Assembly (NCBI GenBank): GCA_963658085.1
Contig: CAVKOU010000006.1
Coordinates: 1 to 64,000, forward strand
Source: CAKRJP01 sp963658085
GTDB lineage: Bacteria > Bacillota > Clostridia > Lachnospirales > Lachnospiraceae
Direction of reading: 5' to 3'
DNA length: 64,000 bases
Position 1 is the first letter of the stretch. Each line of letters begins with the position of its first letter. The translations under genes were made by a program, and so were the position numbers. Shown piece after piece: positions 17,908 through 26,835 of the stretch. The notes beneath the pieces are model-generated. The model was given only the letters and a program-made list of their open reading frames with translations. It ran no database searches and was not told where the DNA came from.

Positions 17908-17942
17908 GAGCCAATGTGGAGATCTTCACATTGGCTCTTTTT
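17908..17942 (+). terminator. terminator of the por operon
   Basis: GAGCCAATGTG (17908-17918) / CACATTGGCTC (17927-17937), 11 bp, followed by five T. Confidence 0.9.
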
Positions 17943-17959
17943 GGGAATGGGAAATAAAA

Positions 17960-19234
17960 ATGAGAGAGAAAGTAAAAAATGCGGTGTGCTATGTCGCGAA
18001 GGCAGCCAAGTCCCTCTACGGGACATTGTTTAAATGGATGATTCTGTCTGTGGTGATTGGAATCGGCATCGGATCCCTGGCCAGTCTGTTTGCAAAAGGA
18101 ATCGTATATGCCACGGAATTTCGAGAACTTCATAGATGGATTGTATTTGGTCTTCCCTTGGCGGGACTGGTGATTGTAAGGATTTATCAGAGAACGGGGC
18201 AAGGGAATAATACCGGTACCGACGAGGTCCTTAGTACTATTCGGGAGACGGAAGGCGTCATGCCTGGGCGGATCGCTCCCTTGATTTTAGTGTCCACGGT
18301 TTTGACGCACTTGTTTGGAGGTTCTTCCGGTCGTGAGGGGGCGGCTTTGCAATTTGGTGCCAGCCTTGGAAACTGGCTCGCAAGAGTCCTTCGGTTGAAT
18401 AACAGTGATCGACATATTATGATGCTGGCAGGAATGAGTGCTGCATTTTCCGCTCTTTTTGGAACACCTATGGCAGCTGCTATTTTTCCTATGGAGGTAG
18501 TAAGTGTAGGAGTTATGTACTATGGAGCCTTGGTTCCGTGTATGTTCTCTTCTTTTATTGCAGAGCATATGTCTGTGATATGGGGAGTAAGAACCTTTGC
18601 GGTTCCCTACCCGGTGACAGAGATGCCAAGGTTTTACGGACTTCCGGCTATTAAGAGCGTATTACTTGCAATGGTATTTTCCCTTGTGGGAGCTTTCTTC
18701 TGTGCGGCCATGCATCGAAGCAGCAAGTTGTATAAAAAGTTTTTTCCTAATCCATATCTTCGGGTAGTAGTGGGAGGTGTGGTGGTTATTCTGCTGTGGC
18801 TTCTCATAAGATCCGATGATTATCTTGGTTTAGGAGGAGATGTGATATCCAGATCCTTTGACAATCCGGAACATATCTGGGTTTTTGCTCTTAAGATTTT
18901 GTTTACCTGCGCTACTTTGTGTGCCGGATTTAAAGGGGGCGAGATTGTACCATCACTTTTTATCGGAGCTACATTAGGATCTGCTCTTTCGGGAGTTATT
19001 GGGCTTCCTGTGGAGTTGTGTGCAGCATGCGGAATGGCAGGCGTGTTCTGTTCTGTTACCAATAGCCCGATTACAGCTATGCTGATTGCTTTCGAATTGT
19101 TTAAATTTGATGGTATGCCTTATTATTGTTGTGTGGTAGCCTGCTGTTATCTGTTGTCGGGATACTTTAGTCTCTACCATGAACAGAAGATCATGTATTC
19201 CAAGACAGAAAATAAATATCGCGCCGGGAAGTAA
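17960..19234 (+). CDS. CLC-type chloride channel or H+/Cl- exchanger
   Basis: 424 residues with about ten membrane segments. CLC signature regions are visible: NTGTDEVLSTI in place of the first selectivity loop, SSGREGAALQFGASLGNW with the gating glutamate in GREG, and GTPMAAAIFPMEVV. The retained gating Glu and EriC-like length suggest an exchanger rather than a fluoride-type CLC. No C-terminal CBS domains are present. It starts 18 bases after the por terminator with only a weak ribosome site (GGGAATGGG), and no clear promoter is seen. Confidence 0.9.
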   Translation: MREKVKNAVCYVAKAAKSLYGTLFKWMILSVVIGIGIGSLASLFAKGIVYATEFRELHRWIVFGLPLAGLVIVRIYQRTGQGNNTGTDEVLSTIRETEGVMPGRIAPLILVSTVLTHLFGGSSGREGAALQFGASLGNWLARVLRLNNSDRHIMMLAGMSAAFSALFGTPMAAAIFPMEVVSVGVMYYGALVPCMFSSFIAEHMSVIWGVRTFAVPYPVTEMPRFYGLPAIKSVLLAMVFSLVGAFFCAAMHRSSKLYKKFFPNPYLRVVVGGVVVILLWLLIRSDDYLGLGGDVISRSFDNPEHIWVFALKILFTCATLCAGFKGGEIVPSLFIGATLGSALSGVIGLPVELCAACGMAGVFCSVTNSPITAMLIAFELFKFDGMPYYCCVVACCYLLSGYFSLYHEQKIMYSKTENKYRAGK

Positions 19235-19267
19235 AAAGATTGTGGGAAGAATGCAATTAAAATTTTC

Positions 19268-19296
19268 TTGCATTCTCAGAAATCCTGTGCTAACAT
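19268..19296 (+). promoter_or_regulatory. promoter of the aspS2-gatCAB T-box operon
   Basis: TTGCAT (19268-19273), 17-base spacer, TAACAT (19291-19296) preceded by TG at 19288-19289 (extended -10). Confidence 0.6.
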
Positions 19297-19299
19297 AAT

Positions 19300-19567
19300 T
19301 AGCAGTTTAAGCTAGTAAAGCGACGAAGGAGACTCTGTCTTTGAAACTTGACAGGAATGTATCGTCACCGACTGAGAGCGATACTTAAGGGAAGGAGACA
19401 ATAGGGAACACTCTGGAGCAGACCGGTTGAAATAGCAGTAGGTCGGTACGTAGGCAACACGTTACGTGCATAAGAGATGGATTCCTATCAGGAATTCAAA
19501 ACGGGTGGTACCGCGGATAATGGATTTATTCGCCCCGAGATGTTTCATGCATCTCGGGGCGTTTTTT
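19300..19567 (+). promoter_or_regulatory. T-box riboswitch (Asn, possibly also Glu specific)
   Basis: The conserved T-box sequence GGGTGGTACCGCG lies at 19503-19515 and is followed by the terminator CGCCCCGAGATG/CATCTCGGGGCG (19531-19542, 19550-19561) with six T. Upstream are the stem I parts (GTATCG...CGATAC apical stem with CCGACTGAGAG) and a stem III (ACGTA...TACGT). Uncharged tRNA pairing with the specifier and the T-box bulge favours the antiterminator. The best specifier candidate is GAAC at 19406-19409, about 94 bases before the T-box: it contains both GAA (Glu) and AAC (Asn). Full stem I pairing was not modelled, so the specifier call is moderate; the T-box call itself is firm. Confidence 0.92.
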
Positions 19568-19714
19568 ATGCAATAAGAATTTACTGTTACATGAAAAACG
19601 CTCCGGGAGATACTTATATACGTTCCCTAGTTTTCGTATATAGAGAGTTATCACTATTAGTAAAAGAATTATGGTAACACGAGTAAAAGCAAAAATATCC
19701 CAGGAGGAAGAACA

Positions 19715-21049
19715 ATGGAATTTGTAACAGGAGTTAACAAGAAAGATACCTTAGAGATTAGTCAGCTATTAACAGAGGCAAAGCCGGGAGATACCGTGAA
19801 GGTAAATGGAGCTATCCATACAATTCGTGATATGGGAACCGTTGCCTTTGTGATCTTAAGAAAGAGAGAAGGACTTCTTCAGGCTGTATATGAGGAAGGA
19901 ACTGCAGATTTTGCCCTGAAAGATTTAAAGGAAGCAGATACCATCGAGGTAGAGGGAGTTTTGGAAGAGAATGCGAAGGCGCCAAATGGCATTGAAGTTC
20001 GAATCCACTCCGTGAGAATTTTAAGTGAGCCTTCCGATGAGATGATGCCTCTTGCAATCTCCAAGTGGAAATTAAATACTTCTCTGGAAGCGAAGTTAAA
20101 CTATCGTTCCATCGCTCTTAGAAACATCAGAGAGCGTGCAAAATTTAGAATTCAGGAAGCATTAACCCGTAGTTTTCGTGATTTCTTATACAGCGAAGGA
20201 TTTACAGAGATCCATACTCCGAAGATCGGAGCAAAGGGTGCTGAGGGAGGAGCCAACATCTTTAAGTTGGAATATTTCCACAGACCGGCAGTTCTGGCAC
20301 AGAGTCCACAGTTTTACAAGCAGATGATGGTAGGAGTGTTTGACCGTGTATTTGAGACTGCTCCTGTATTTAGAGCTGAGAAACACAATACGAAACGCCA
20401 CTTGAATGAGTATACAAGTTTGGATTTTGAGATGGGCTATATTGATAGCTTTGAGGATATTATGGCTATGGAGACCGGATATCTTCAGTATGCAATGGCT
20501 CTTCTTGAGAAAGAATATGCAAGAGAGTTAAAGACTCTTAATATTACCCTTCCAAAGGTTGACAAGATCCCGGCAGTTAAATTTGCAGATATTAAAGAAT
20601 TAGTTGCAGAAAAATACAATCACAAAATGAAAAATCCTTTCGATTTGGAGCCTGAGGAGGAAGTTCTTATTGGACAGTATGCAAAGGAAGAGTGGGATAG
20701 TGATTTTGTATTTGTAACTCATTATCCATCTAAGAAGCGTCCGTTTTACGCTATGGATGATCCGGAGGATACAAGATATACTTTGAGTTTCGACCTTCTT
20801 TACAAAGGAATGGAGGTTACCACCGGAGGACAGAGAATCCATGATTATCAGATGCTTTTAGATAAGATTGAAGCAAGAGGCATGGAGACCGATGGAATGG
20901 ATCAGTATCTGGCAACCTTTAAGCATGGAATGCCACCTCATGGAGGACTTGGTATTGGTTTGGAGCGTCTCACAATGAAGCTTGTGGGAGAAGAAAATGT
21001 TCGAGAGACAACATTATTCCCAAGAGATTTAAGCAGACTTGAGCCTTAA
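19715..21049 (+). CDS. aspS2: aspartyl-tRNA synthetase, archaeal-type, probably non-discriminating
   Basis: 444 residues. An N-terminal OB-fold (about 15-110) binds the anticodon and a class II catalytic core follows (motif 2 FRAEKHNTKRHLNEYTSLDFE, shown in part; motif 3 GLGIGLERLTMKL). The short length and absence of the bacterial GAD insertion mark it as archaeal-type AspRS2. Such enzymes in Clostridia charge tRNA-Asn with Asp, which GatCAB then amidates. Linkage to gatC, gatA and gatB behind a T-box supports this. AsnRS is similar in fold, so specificity rests on context. Confidence 0.88.
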   Translation: MEFVTGVNKKDTLEISQLLTEAKPGDTVKVNGAIHTIRDMGTVAFVILRKREGLLQAVYEEGTADFALKDLKEADTIEVEGVLEENAKAPNGIEVRIHSVRILSEPSDEMMPLAISKWKLNTSLEAKLNYRSIALRNIRERAKFRIQEALTRSFRDFLYSEGFTEIHTPKIGAKGAEGGANIFKLEYFHRPAVLAQSPQFYKQMMVGVFDRVFETAPVFRAEKHNTKRHLNEYTSLDFEMGYIDSFEDIMAMETGYLQYAMALLEKEYARELKTLNITLPKVDKIPAVKFADIKELVAEKYNHKMKNPFDLEPEEEVLIGQYAKEEWDSDFVFVTHYPSKKRPFYAMDDPEDTRYTLSFDLLYKGMEVTTGGQRIHDYQMLLDKIEARGMETDGMDQYLATFKHGMPPHGGLGIGLERLTMKLVGEENVRETTLFPRDLSRLEP

Positions 21050-21077
21050 TTATAGACATAAAAAAAGGAGGAACATC

Positions 21078-21371
21078 ATGGCTAACGTGATTTCAGATGA
21101 AACCATCGAATATGTAGGTATCCTGGCGAAGTTAGAGCTTTCCGGAGAAGAGAAGGAAAATGCTAAAGCCGATATGGAGAAGATGCTGGATTATATTGAT
21201 ACTTTAAATGAATTAGATACGGAAGGAATTGAGCCTATGTCTCATGTATTTCCGGTAAATAATGTATTCCGCGAGGACGTTGTGACTAACACAGATGGAA
21301 GTGCAGAAACTCTAAAGAATGCACCGCTTATGAAGGATAACAGCTTCAAGGTGCCTAAGACTATCGGATAG
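21078..21371 (+). CDS. gatC: Asp/Glu-tRNA amidotransferase subunit C
   Basis: 97 residues from ATG 21078 with AAGGAGG just upstream. GatC is a small wrapping subunit needed to stabilise GatA with GatB. The sequence has the family pattern ISDETIEYVGILAKLELSG and IEPMSHVFP. It begins 28 bases after aspS2 and ends 16 bases before gatA, in the usual gatCAB order. Confidence 0.95.
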   Translation: MANVISDETIEYVGILAKLELSGEEKENAKADMEKMLDYIDTLNELDTEGIEPMSHVFPVNNVFREDVVTNTDGSAETLKNAPLMKDNSFKVPKTIG

Positions 21372-21387
21372 GAGGAAGAAGCAAAGC

Positions 21388-22860
21388 ATGGATATTATGA
21401 GTTTGACGGCAGTTGAGACCGGAAAATTAATTAAAAGCGGTGAGATTACAGTAAAAGATGCTTTGGATGCTGCATTTGCTAAAATTGAAGCGGTAGAAGC
21501 AGATGTGCATAGCTTTGTGACCCTTGATAAAGAGGGTGCTTATGCCAGAGCAGAGAAGGTTCAAAAATTAATTGACGACGGAACATTAAGTGGCCCTTTG
21601 GCCGGTGTTCCGGTAGCAATTAAAGATAATATGTGTACAGAAGGAATCCTTACCACCTGTAGCTCTAAGATTTTGGAAAACTTTAATCCAACCTTTACGG
21701 CTGAGGCTGTAAAGAACCTGGAAGAAGCCGGTGCAGTGATCATCGGTAAGACAAACATGGATGAGTTTGCTATGGGAAGTACTACAGAGACTTCTTACTA
21801 TGGAGTAACAAAGAATCCTTGGAATTTAAATCATGTTCCCGGAGGATCTTCAGGAGGTTCCTGCGCGGCAGTTGCTGCAGAGGAGTGTGCCTATGCCCTG
21901 GGATCTGATACCGGTGGATCTATCCGTCAGCCAAGTTCCTTCTGCGGTGTTGTTGGTATTAAACCTACTTATGGAACAGTTTCCAGATACGGATTGATTG
22001 CTTATGGTTCTTCTCTTGACCAGATTGGACCTGTGGCGAAAGATGTAACAGACTGTGCAACCATTTTGGAGGCCATTGCTTCCTATGATCCCAAAGATAG
22101 CACTTCTGTAAAGAGAGAAAGCTATGACTTTACCAGCGCCTTGGTGGAGGATGTAAAGGGTCTTAAAATCGGAATCCCAAAGGATTATTTTGGGGAAGGC
22201 TTAGATCCTGAGGTGAAGGATCACATTATGTCTGCAGTAAAGACTTTAGAAGAAAAGGGTGCTATTGTAGAAACTTTTGATCTTAGCCTGGTAGAGTATG
22301 CTATCCCTGCTTATTATGTTATCGCATCTGCAGAGGCAAGTTCCAACCTGTCTCGTTTTGATGGAGTAAAATACGGATATCGTACAGAAGAATATGAAGG
22401 ACTTCACAATATGTATAAGAAGACTCGTTCCGAAGGATTTGGAGCCGAGGTAAAACGTCGAATCATGCTGGGATCTTTCGTACTTAGTTCCGGATATTAC
22501 GATGCTTATTACTTAAAAGCCTTAAGAACAAAAGCTTTGATCAAAGAGGCTTTTGATAAAGCATTTGCAAAATATGATATGATTATTGCTCCTGCAGCTC
22601 CTACAACAGCACCGGAGCTTGGAAAGAGCTTAAGCGACCCGATCAAGATGTATCTGGGAGATATTTATACCATTGCTGTAAACTTAGCAGGACTTCCGGG
22701 TATTAGCGTTCCTGTAGGACAAGATTCCAAGGGACTCCCCATCGGTATGCAGTTTATTGGAAACTGTTTTGAAGAAAATAAAATTATCCGTGCAGCTTAT
22801 ACCTTAGAGCAGACCATGGAATATAAAAGACCAGAGCTTGCAAAGAAAGGAGGCAGATAG
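21388..22860 (+). CDS. gatA: Asp/Glu-tRNA amidotransferase subunit A
   Basis: 490 residues, amidase-signature family. Hydrolyses glutamine and channels ammonia to GatB. The catalytic Ser-cisSer-Lys set is visible as VAIKDNM (Lys), PGGSSGGSCAAVAA and GSDTGGSIRQP. GGAGG at 21373-21377 is 10 bases before the ATG at 21388; an ATG nine bases later is also possible. Two bases separate it from gatB. Confidence 0.96.
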   Translation: MDIMSLTAVETGKLIKSGEITVKDALDAAFAKIEAVEADVHSFVTLDKEGAYARAEKVQKLIDDGTLSGPLAGVPVAIKDNMCTEGILTTCSSKILENFNPTFTAEAVKNLEEAGAVIIGKTNMDEFAMGSTTETSYYGVTKNPWNLNHVPGGSSGGSCAAVAAEECAYALGSDTGGSIRQPSSFCGVVGIKPTYGTVSRYGLIAYGSSLDQIGPVAKDVTDCATILEAIASYDPKDSTSVKRESYDFTSALVEDVKGLKIGIPKDYFGEGLDPEVKDHIMSAVKTLEEKGAIVETFDLSLVEYAIPAYYVIASAEASSNLSRFDGVKYGYRTEEYEGLHNMYKKTRSEGFGAEVKRRIMLGSFVLSSGYYDAYYLKALRTKALIKEAFDKAFAKYDMIIAPAAPTTAPELGKSLSDPIKMYLGDIYTIAVNLAGLPGISVPVGQDSKGLPIGMQFIGNCFEENKIIRAAYTLEQTMEYKRPELAKKGGR

Positions 22861-22862
22861 AC

Positions 22863-24296
22863 ATGGCAAAACAATACGAAACCGTCATCGGACTTGAGGT
22901 CCATGTAGAATTAGCCACAAAAACAAAGATTTTCTGTGGATGTACCACTGCCTTCGGTGGAGCTCCAAATACTCATACCTGTCCTGTTTGTACCGGTATG
23001 CCGGGATCCCTTCCTGTTTTAAATAAACAGGTTGTGGAATATGCTATGGCCATTGGTCTTGCAACCAACTGTGATATTACAAGAGTATGTAAATTTGACC
23101 GTAAGAACTATTTCTATCCGGATAATCCGCAGAACTATCAGATTTCCCAGCTGTATCTTCCAATCGCCAGAAATGGTTATGTGGAGATCAATGTGGGAGA
23201 TACAAAAAAGAAAGTCCGTATCCACGAGATGCATATGGAAGAGGATGCAGGAAAATTAGTTCATGATGAGTGGGATGATACCTCCTTGGTAGATTACAAC
23301 CGAAGCGGAGTTCCGCTTGTGGAGATTGTATCCGAACCGGATATGAGATCTGCAGAGGAAGTTATTGCTTACTTAGAGAAGCTTCGTACCTTGATTCAGT
23401 ATTTGGGTGCATCTGACTGTAAGCTTCAGGAAGGTTCTATGCGTGCAGACGTTAACCTTTCTGTAAGAGAAGTGGGAACAGAAGCTTTCGGAACCAGAAC
23501 AGAGATGAAAAACCTGAACTCCTTCAAGGCTATAACCCATGCTATCGAAGGAGAGAGAGCCCGTCAGATTGAGCTTTTGGAAGAAGGCAAACAGGTAATT
23601 CAGGAAACCAGAAGATGGGATGATAATAAAGAATCTTCTCATGCGATGCGTTCCAAGGAAGATGCCCAGGATTATCGTTACTTCCCGGAGCCGGATCTGG
23701 TGCCGATTGTAATCAGTTCTGAATGGATCGATGAGATCAAGGCAAAACAGCCGGAATTTAGAGATGAAAAATTGGAGCGTTATAAGAAAGAATTCGACAT
23801 TCCTCAGTATGATGCAGAGATTCTTACAGGTTCTAAATATATGGCAGATCTTTTTGAGGCTACGACAGCTATCTGCAAGAAACCGAAGAAAGTTTCTAAC
23901 TGGCTTATGGTGGAGACTATGCGACTTTTGAAGGAACATGGAGAAGAGCCGGAGGATATCGTATTTTCACCGGAGCATCTTGCAAAACTTATTGAGCTTG
24001 CAGATGCAGGAACCATTAATAGTTCTGTGGCAAAAGAAGTTTTCGAGAAGATGTATGAGACTGACATTGACCCGGATAAGTATGTAGAAGAAAATGGACT
24101 AAAAACCGTAAACGATGAAGGTGCACTTCTTGAAGTTTTACAGGAGGTTATTGCAAAAAATCCACAGGCAGTAGCGGACTATAAAGGCGGAAAAGAGAAG
24201 GCTTTAGGAGCACTGGTTGGTCAGACAATGAAGGCCATGAAGGGAAAAGCAAATCCGGGAATGGTAAATCAGAAATTAAGAGAGTTATTGTCTTAG
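22863..24296 (+). CDS. gatB: Asp/Glu-tRNA amidotransferase subunit B
   Basis: 477 residues. Binds misacylated tRNA, phosphorylates the Asp or Glu side chain and accepts ammonia from GatA. Family start YETVIGLEVHVEL and CPVCTGMPGSLPVLN (a zinc-site cysteine region) are present; the C-terminal YqeY-like tail (GKANPGMVNQKLRELL) completes the protein. Co-transcribed with gatA. No terminator is seen between it and ptsI. Confidence 0.96.
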   Translation: MAKQYETVIGLEVHVELATKTKIFCGCTTAFGGAPNTHTCPVCTGMPGSLPVLNKQVVEYAMAIGLATNCDITRVCKFDRKNYFYPDNPQNYQISQLYLPIARNGYVEINVGDTKKKVRIHEMHMEEDAGKLVHDEWDDTSLVDYNRSGVPLVEIVSEPDMRSAEEVIAYLEKLRTLIQYLGASDCKLQEGSMRADVNLSVREVGTEAFGTRTEMKNLNSFKAITHAIEGERARQIELLEEGKQVIQETRRWDDNKESSHAMRSKEDAQDYRYFPEPDLVPIVISSEWIDEIKAKQPEFRDEKLERYKKEFDIPQYDAEILTGSKYMADLFEATTAICKKPKKVSNWLMVETMRLLKEHGEEPEDIVFSPEHLAKLIELADAGTINSSVAKEVFEKMYETDIDPDKYVEENGLKTVNDEGALLEVLQEVIAKNPQAVADYKGGKEKALGALVGQTMKAMKGKANPGMVNQKLRELLS

Positions 24297-24327
24297 ATTA
24301 CTGGTGGTTCATTGAAGAGAAATAGTG

Positions 24328-24333
24328 TATAAT
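24328..24333 (+). promoter_or_regulatory. candidate -10 element upstream of ptsI
   Basis: TATAAT at 24328-24333, directly preceded by TG; the -35 (TGGTTC at 24305-24310) is poor. ptsI may also be read from the gat operon. Confidence 0.4.
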
Positions 24334-24394
24334 AGAACCTGAATTGGAGGTTAAGGGCACCAATTACAGAGCTATGAATGGGAGGACATGCCGG

Positions 24395-26023
24395 ATGGAG
24401 AAATTTACAGGCAAATCAGTTTACAAAGGAATCGTACAGGGACCGATCGTTGTATTTAAGAAAAATGATTATCAGGTAAGACGTACAAAAATTGAGGATG
24501 CAGAGGCAGAAGTTCAGAGAGTGACAGATGCAGCAGCAAGAGCCAATGCACAGCTTCAGAAGTTGTATGACAAGGCTGTTGTAGAAGTAGGCGAGGCCAA
24601 TGCAGCCATCATCGAAGTACAGCAGATGTTCCTTGAGGATGAGGATTATAGAGATGCCATTAGCAATACCATTCGCACAGAGATGGTGAATGCTGAGTAT
24701 GCAGTTGCCATGACTGGAGATAACTTTGGGGAAATGTTTGCCAACATGGACGACGAGTATATGAAGGCAAGAGCTGCAGATATCAGAGATATTTCCGGAC
24801 GTTTGGTTCGTATCTTAAGCGGAAATGAAGAAGTAGATATGGACGATATGGAACCATCTATTATTGTGGCAGATGATTTGAGCCCAAGTGAGACGGTACA
24901 GATGGACAAGAGTAAGATTTTAGCTTTTGTTACAGTACATGGTTCCACCAACTCTCATACAGCTATTTTGGCACGTATGATGAATATTCCGGCAATTATC
25001 GGAGCACCTATGGATCTTGAGGTATTGACCAATGGAACAGAGGCTATTGTAGATGGATTTGAGGGATGTGTGATCTTTAATCCGGATGAGGAATTGAAGG
25101 CTGAGACAGAGAAGAAGGTTCAGGAAGAAAAAGAAAAGCTTGCCCTTCTTCAGGAGATGCGTGGAAAAGAGACCGTTACAAAAGATGGCCGCAAGATCAA
25201 GCTTTATGCCAATATCGGAAGCGTTGGTGATGTTGGATATGTTTTGGAAAATGATGCCAGCGGTATTGGTCTTTTCAGAAGTGAGTTTTTGTATCTTGGA
25301 AGAGAAGATTTTCCTACTGAGGAAGAGCAGTTCCAGGCTTATAAGCAGGTAGCTCAGACTATGGCAGGAAAGACTGTTATTATCCGAACCTTGGATATCG
25401 GTGCTGATAAACAGGTAGATTACTTTAACTTAGGACAGGAAGATAATCCGGCTCTTGGATATCGTGCGATCCGTATCTGTTTGAAGCAGCAGGATATTTT
25501 CAAAACTCAGCTTCGCGCACTTCTTCGTGCCGCTGCTTATGGAAATATTTCTATCATGTATCCGATGATTATTTCTGTAAGTGAAGTAGATAAGATCTAC
25601 AAGATTGTAGAGCAGGTAGAAGCTGAGCTTAAGAGCGAGGGAGTTCCTTACAAGGTTCCGGAGCAGGGAATTATGATTGAGACTCCGGCTGCAGTTATTA
25701 TGGCAGACGAGTTGGCTCAGAAGGTAGACTTCTTCAGTATCGGAACCAACGATCTGACCCAGTATACTTTGGCTATCGACAGACAGAATGCAAAATTGGA
25801 TGATTTTTATGATGCACATCATCCGGCAATTTTAAGAATGATCCAGATGGTAGTAGACAGCGCTCATAAGTATGGAAAATGGGCTGGTATCTGTGGAGAG
25901 CTTGGAGCAGATGCAGAGCTTACAGAGCAGTTTGTACGCATGGGCGTAGACGAGCTATCTGTAGCTCCTTCTATGGTGCTGAAATTAAGAAAAATCATTC
26001 GTGATATGGAAAGTTCTAAGTAA
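24395..26023 (+). CDS. ptsI: PTS enzyme I (phosphoenolpyruvate-protein phosphotransferase)
   Basis: 542 residues from ATG 24395 (GGAGG at 24381-24385). Transfers phosphate from PEP to HPr in the cytoplasm. The phospho-histidine lies in HGSTNSHTAILARMMNIPAI, and the C-terminal PEP-binding barrel has GIGLFRSEFLYLGRE, TLDIGADKQ and the active-site Cys in GICGELGAD. Slightly shorter than the usual 570 residues. No genuine HPr gene is next to it; the HPr-like gene at 7514 lacks the phosphorylation site. Confidence 0.95.
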   Translation: MEKFTGKSVYKGIVQGPIVVFKKNDYQVRRTKIEDAEAEVQRVTDAAARANAQLQKLYDKAVVEVGEANAAIIEVQQMFLEDEDYRDAISNTIRTEMVNAEYAVAMTGDNFGEMFANMDDEYMKARAADIRDISGRLVRILSGNEEVDMDDMEPSIIVADDLSPSETVQMDKSKILAFVTVHGSTNSHTAILARMMNIPAIIGAPMDLEVLTNGTEAIVDGFEGCVIFNPDEELKAETEKKVQEEKEKLALLQEMRGKETVTKDGRKIKLYANIGSVGDVGYVLENDASGIGLFRSEFLYLGREDFPTEEEQFQAYKQVAQTMAGKTVIIRTLDIGADKQVDYFNLGQEDNPALGYRAIRICLKQQDIFKTQLRALLRAAAYGNISIMYPMIISVSEVDKIYKIVEQVEAELKSEGVPYKVPEQGIMIETPAAVIMADELAQKVDFFSIGTNDLTQYTLAIDRQNAKLDDFYDAHHPAILRMIQMVVDSAHKYGKWAGICGELGADAELTEQFVRMGVDELSVAPSMVLKLRKIIRDMESSK

Positions 26024-26067
26024 GAAAAGAATTCTTAGTTTTGTACTTTGTACAATGAATATGAGGA

Positions 26068-26102
26068 GGGACTCTTGCATAAATGCAAGGGTTCCTTTTT
26101 AT
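26068..26102 (+). terminator. terminator after ptsI
   Basis: GGGACTCTTGCAT (26068-26080) / ATGCAAGGGTTCC (26083-26095), 13 bp with two G-U pairs, followed by five T. Confidence 0.88.
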
Positions 26103-26125
26103 AATATAGTAGATGGAGGTGTTAA

Positions 26126-26830
26126 ATGTCAGAATTTGTAACCTTGGAAAATGTAAAAAAGATTTATCACATGGGGGAAGTAACCATCGAGGCGGCTGCC
26201 GGCATTGATTTTGAGATCAAACAGGGCGAATTTGCTGTTGTAGTAGGACCCAGTGGCGCAGGAAAGACGACGGTTCTTAATATTCTTGGAGGAATGGATA
26301 CAGCCTCCGAGGGAAAGGTATTGGTAGATGGCAAGGACATTGCACAGTATAATCAGCGACAGCTTACAGCCTACCGCAGGGATGATATCGGATTTGTATT
26401 TCAGTTTTATAATCTGATCCAGAATCTCACTGCCAAGGAGAATGTAGAACTTGCTTTGCAGATTTGTAAGAATCCCATGGATGCAGAGGAAGTTTTAGAG
26501 GAAGTGGGACTTGGTCATAGATTAAAGAATTTCCCGGCGCAGTTATCAGGAGGAGAACAGCAGAGGGTGTCTATTGCAAGAGCCCTGGCAAAAAATCCCA
26601 AACTTCTTCTCTGTGATGAGCCGACAGGAGCCTTAGATTACAATACCGGAAAAGCAATCTTACAGCTGCTTCAAGATACCTGCAGAAAGAAAGGGATGAC
26701 GGTGATCCTCATCACCCACAATCTGGCCATTGCTCCTATGGCGGATCGTGTAATTCAGATTAAAAATGGACGAGTGTCAAAGATTACGATAAATGAAAAT
26801 CCATGTCCGATTTCTGAGATTGAGTGGTAG
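26126..26830 (+). CDS. ABC transporter ATP-binding protein (MacB/LolD type)
   Basis: 234 residues with Walker A GPSGAGKTT, signature LSGGEQQR, Walker B LLLCDEPTGALD and the switch His in LITHN. This class drives FtsX-type permeases in lipoprotein release, peptide resistance or export. The neighbouring gene encodes the permease, with only 5 bases between the two frames. Substrate unknown. Confidence 0.93.
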   Translation: MSEFVTLENVKKIYHMGEVTIEAAAGIDFEIKQGEFAVVVGPSGAGKTTVLNILGGMDTASEGKVLVDGKDIAQYNQRQLTAYRRDDIGFVFQFYNLIQNLTAKENVELALQICKNPMDAEEVLEEVGLGHRLKNFPAQLSGGEQQRVSIARALAKNPKLLLCDEPTGALDYNTGKAILQLLQDTCRKKGMTVILITHNLAIAPMADRVIQIKNGRVSKITINENPCPISEIEW

Positions 26831-26835
26831 AAGCA

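Noticed and set aside
19477..19677. Short plus-strand open frame before aspS2
   Set aside because: It crosses the T-box and its terminator, so it is a leader RNA artefact.
23373..23939. 188-codon minus-strand open frame
   Set aside because: Lies wholly inside gatB on the opposite strand with no ribosome site and no family resemblance.
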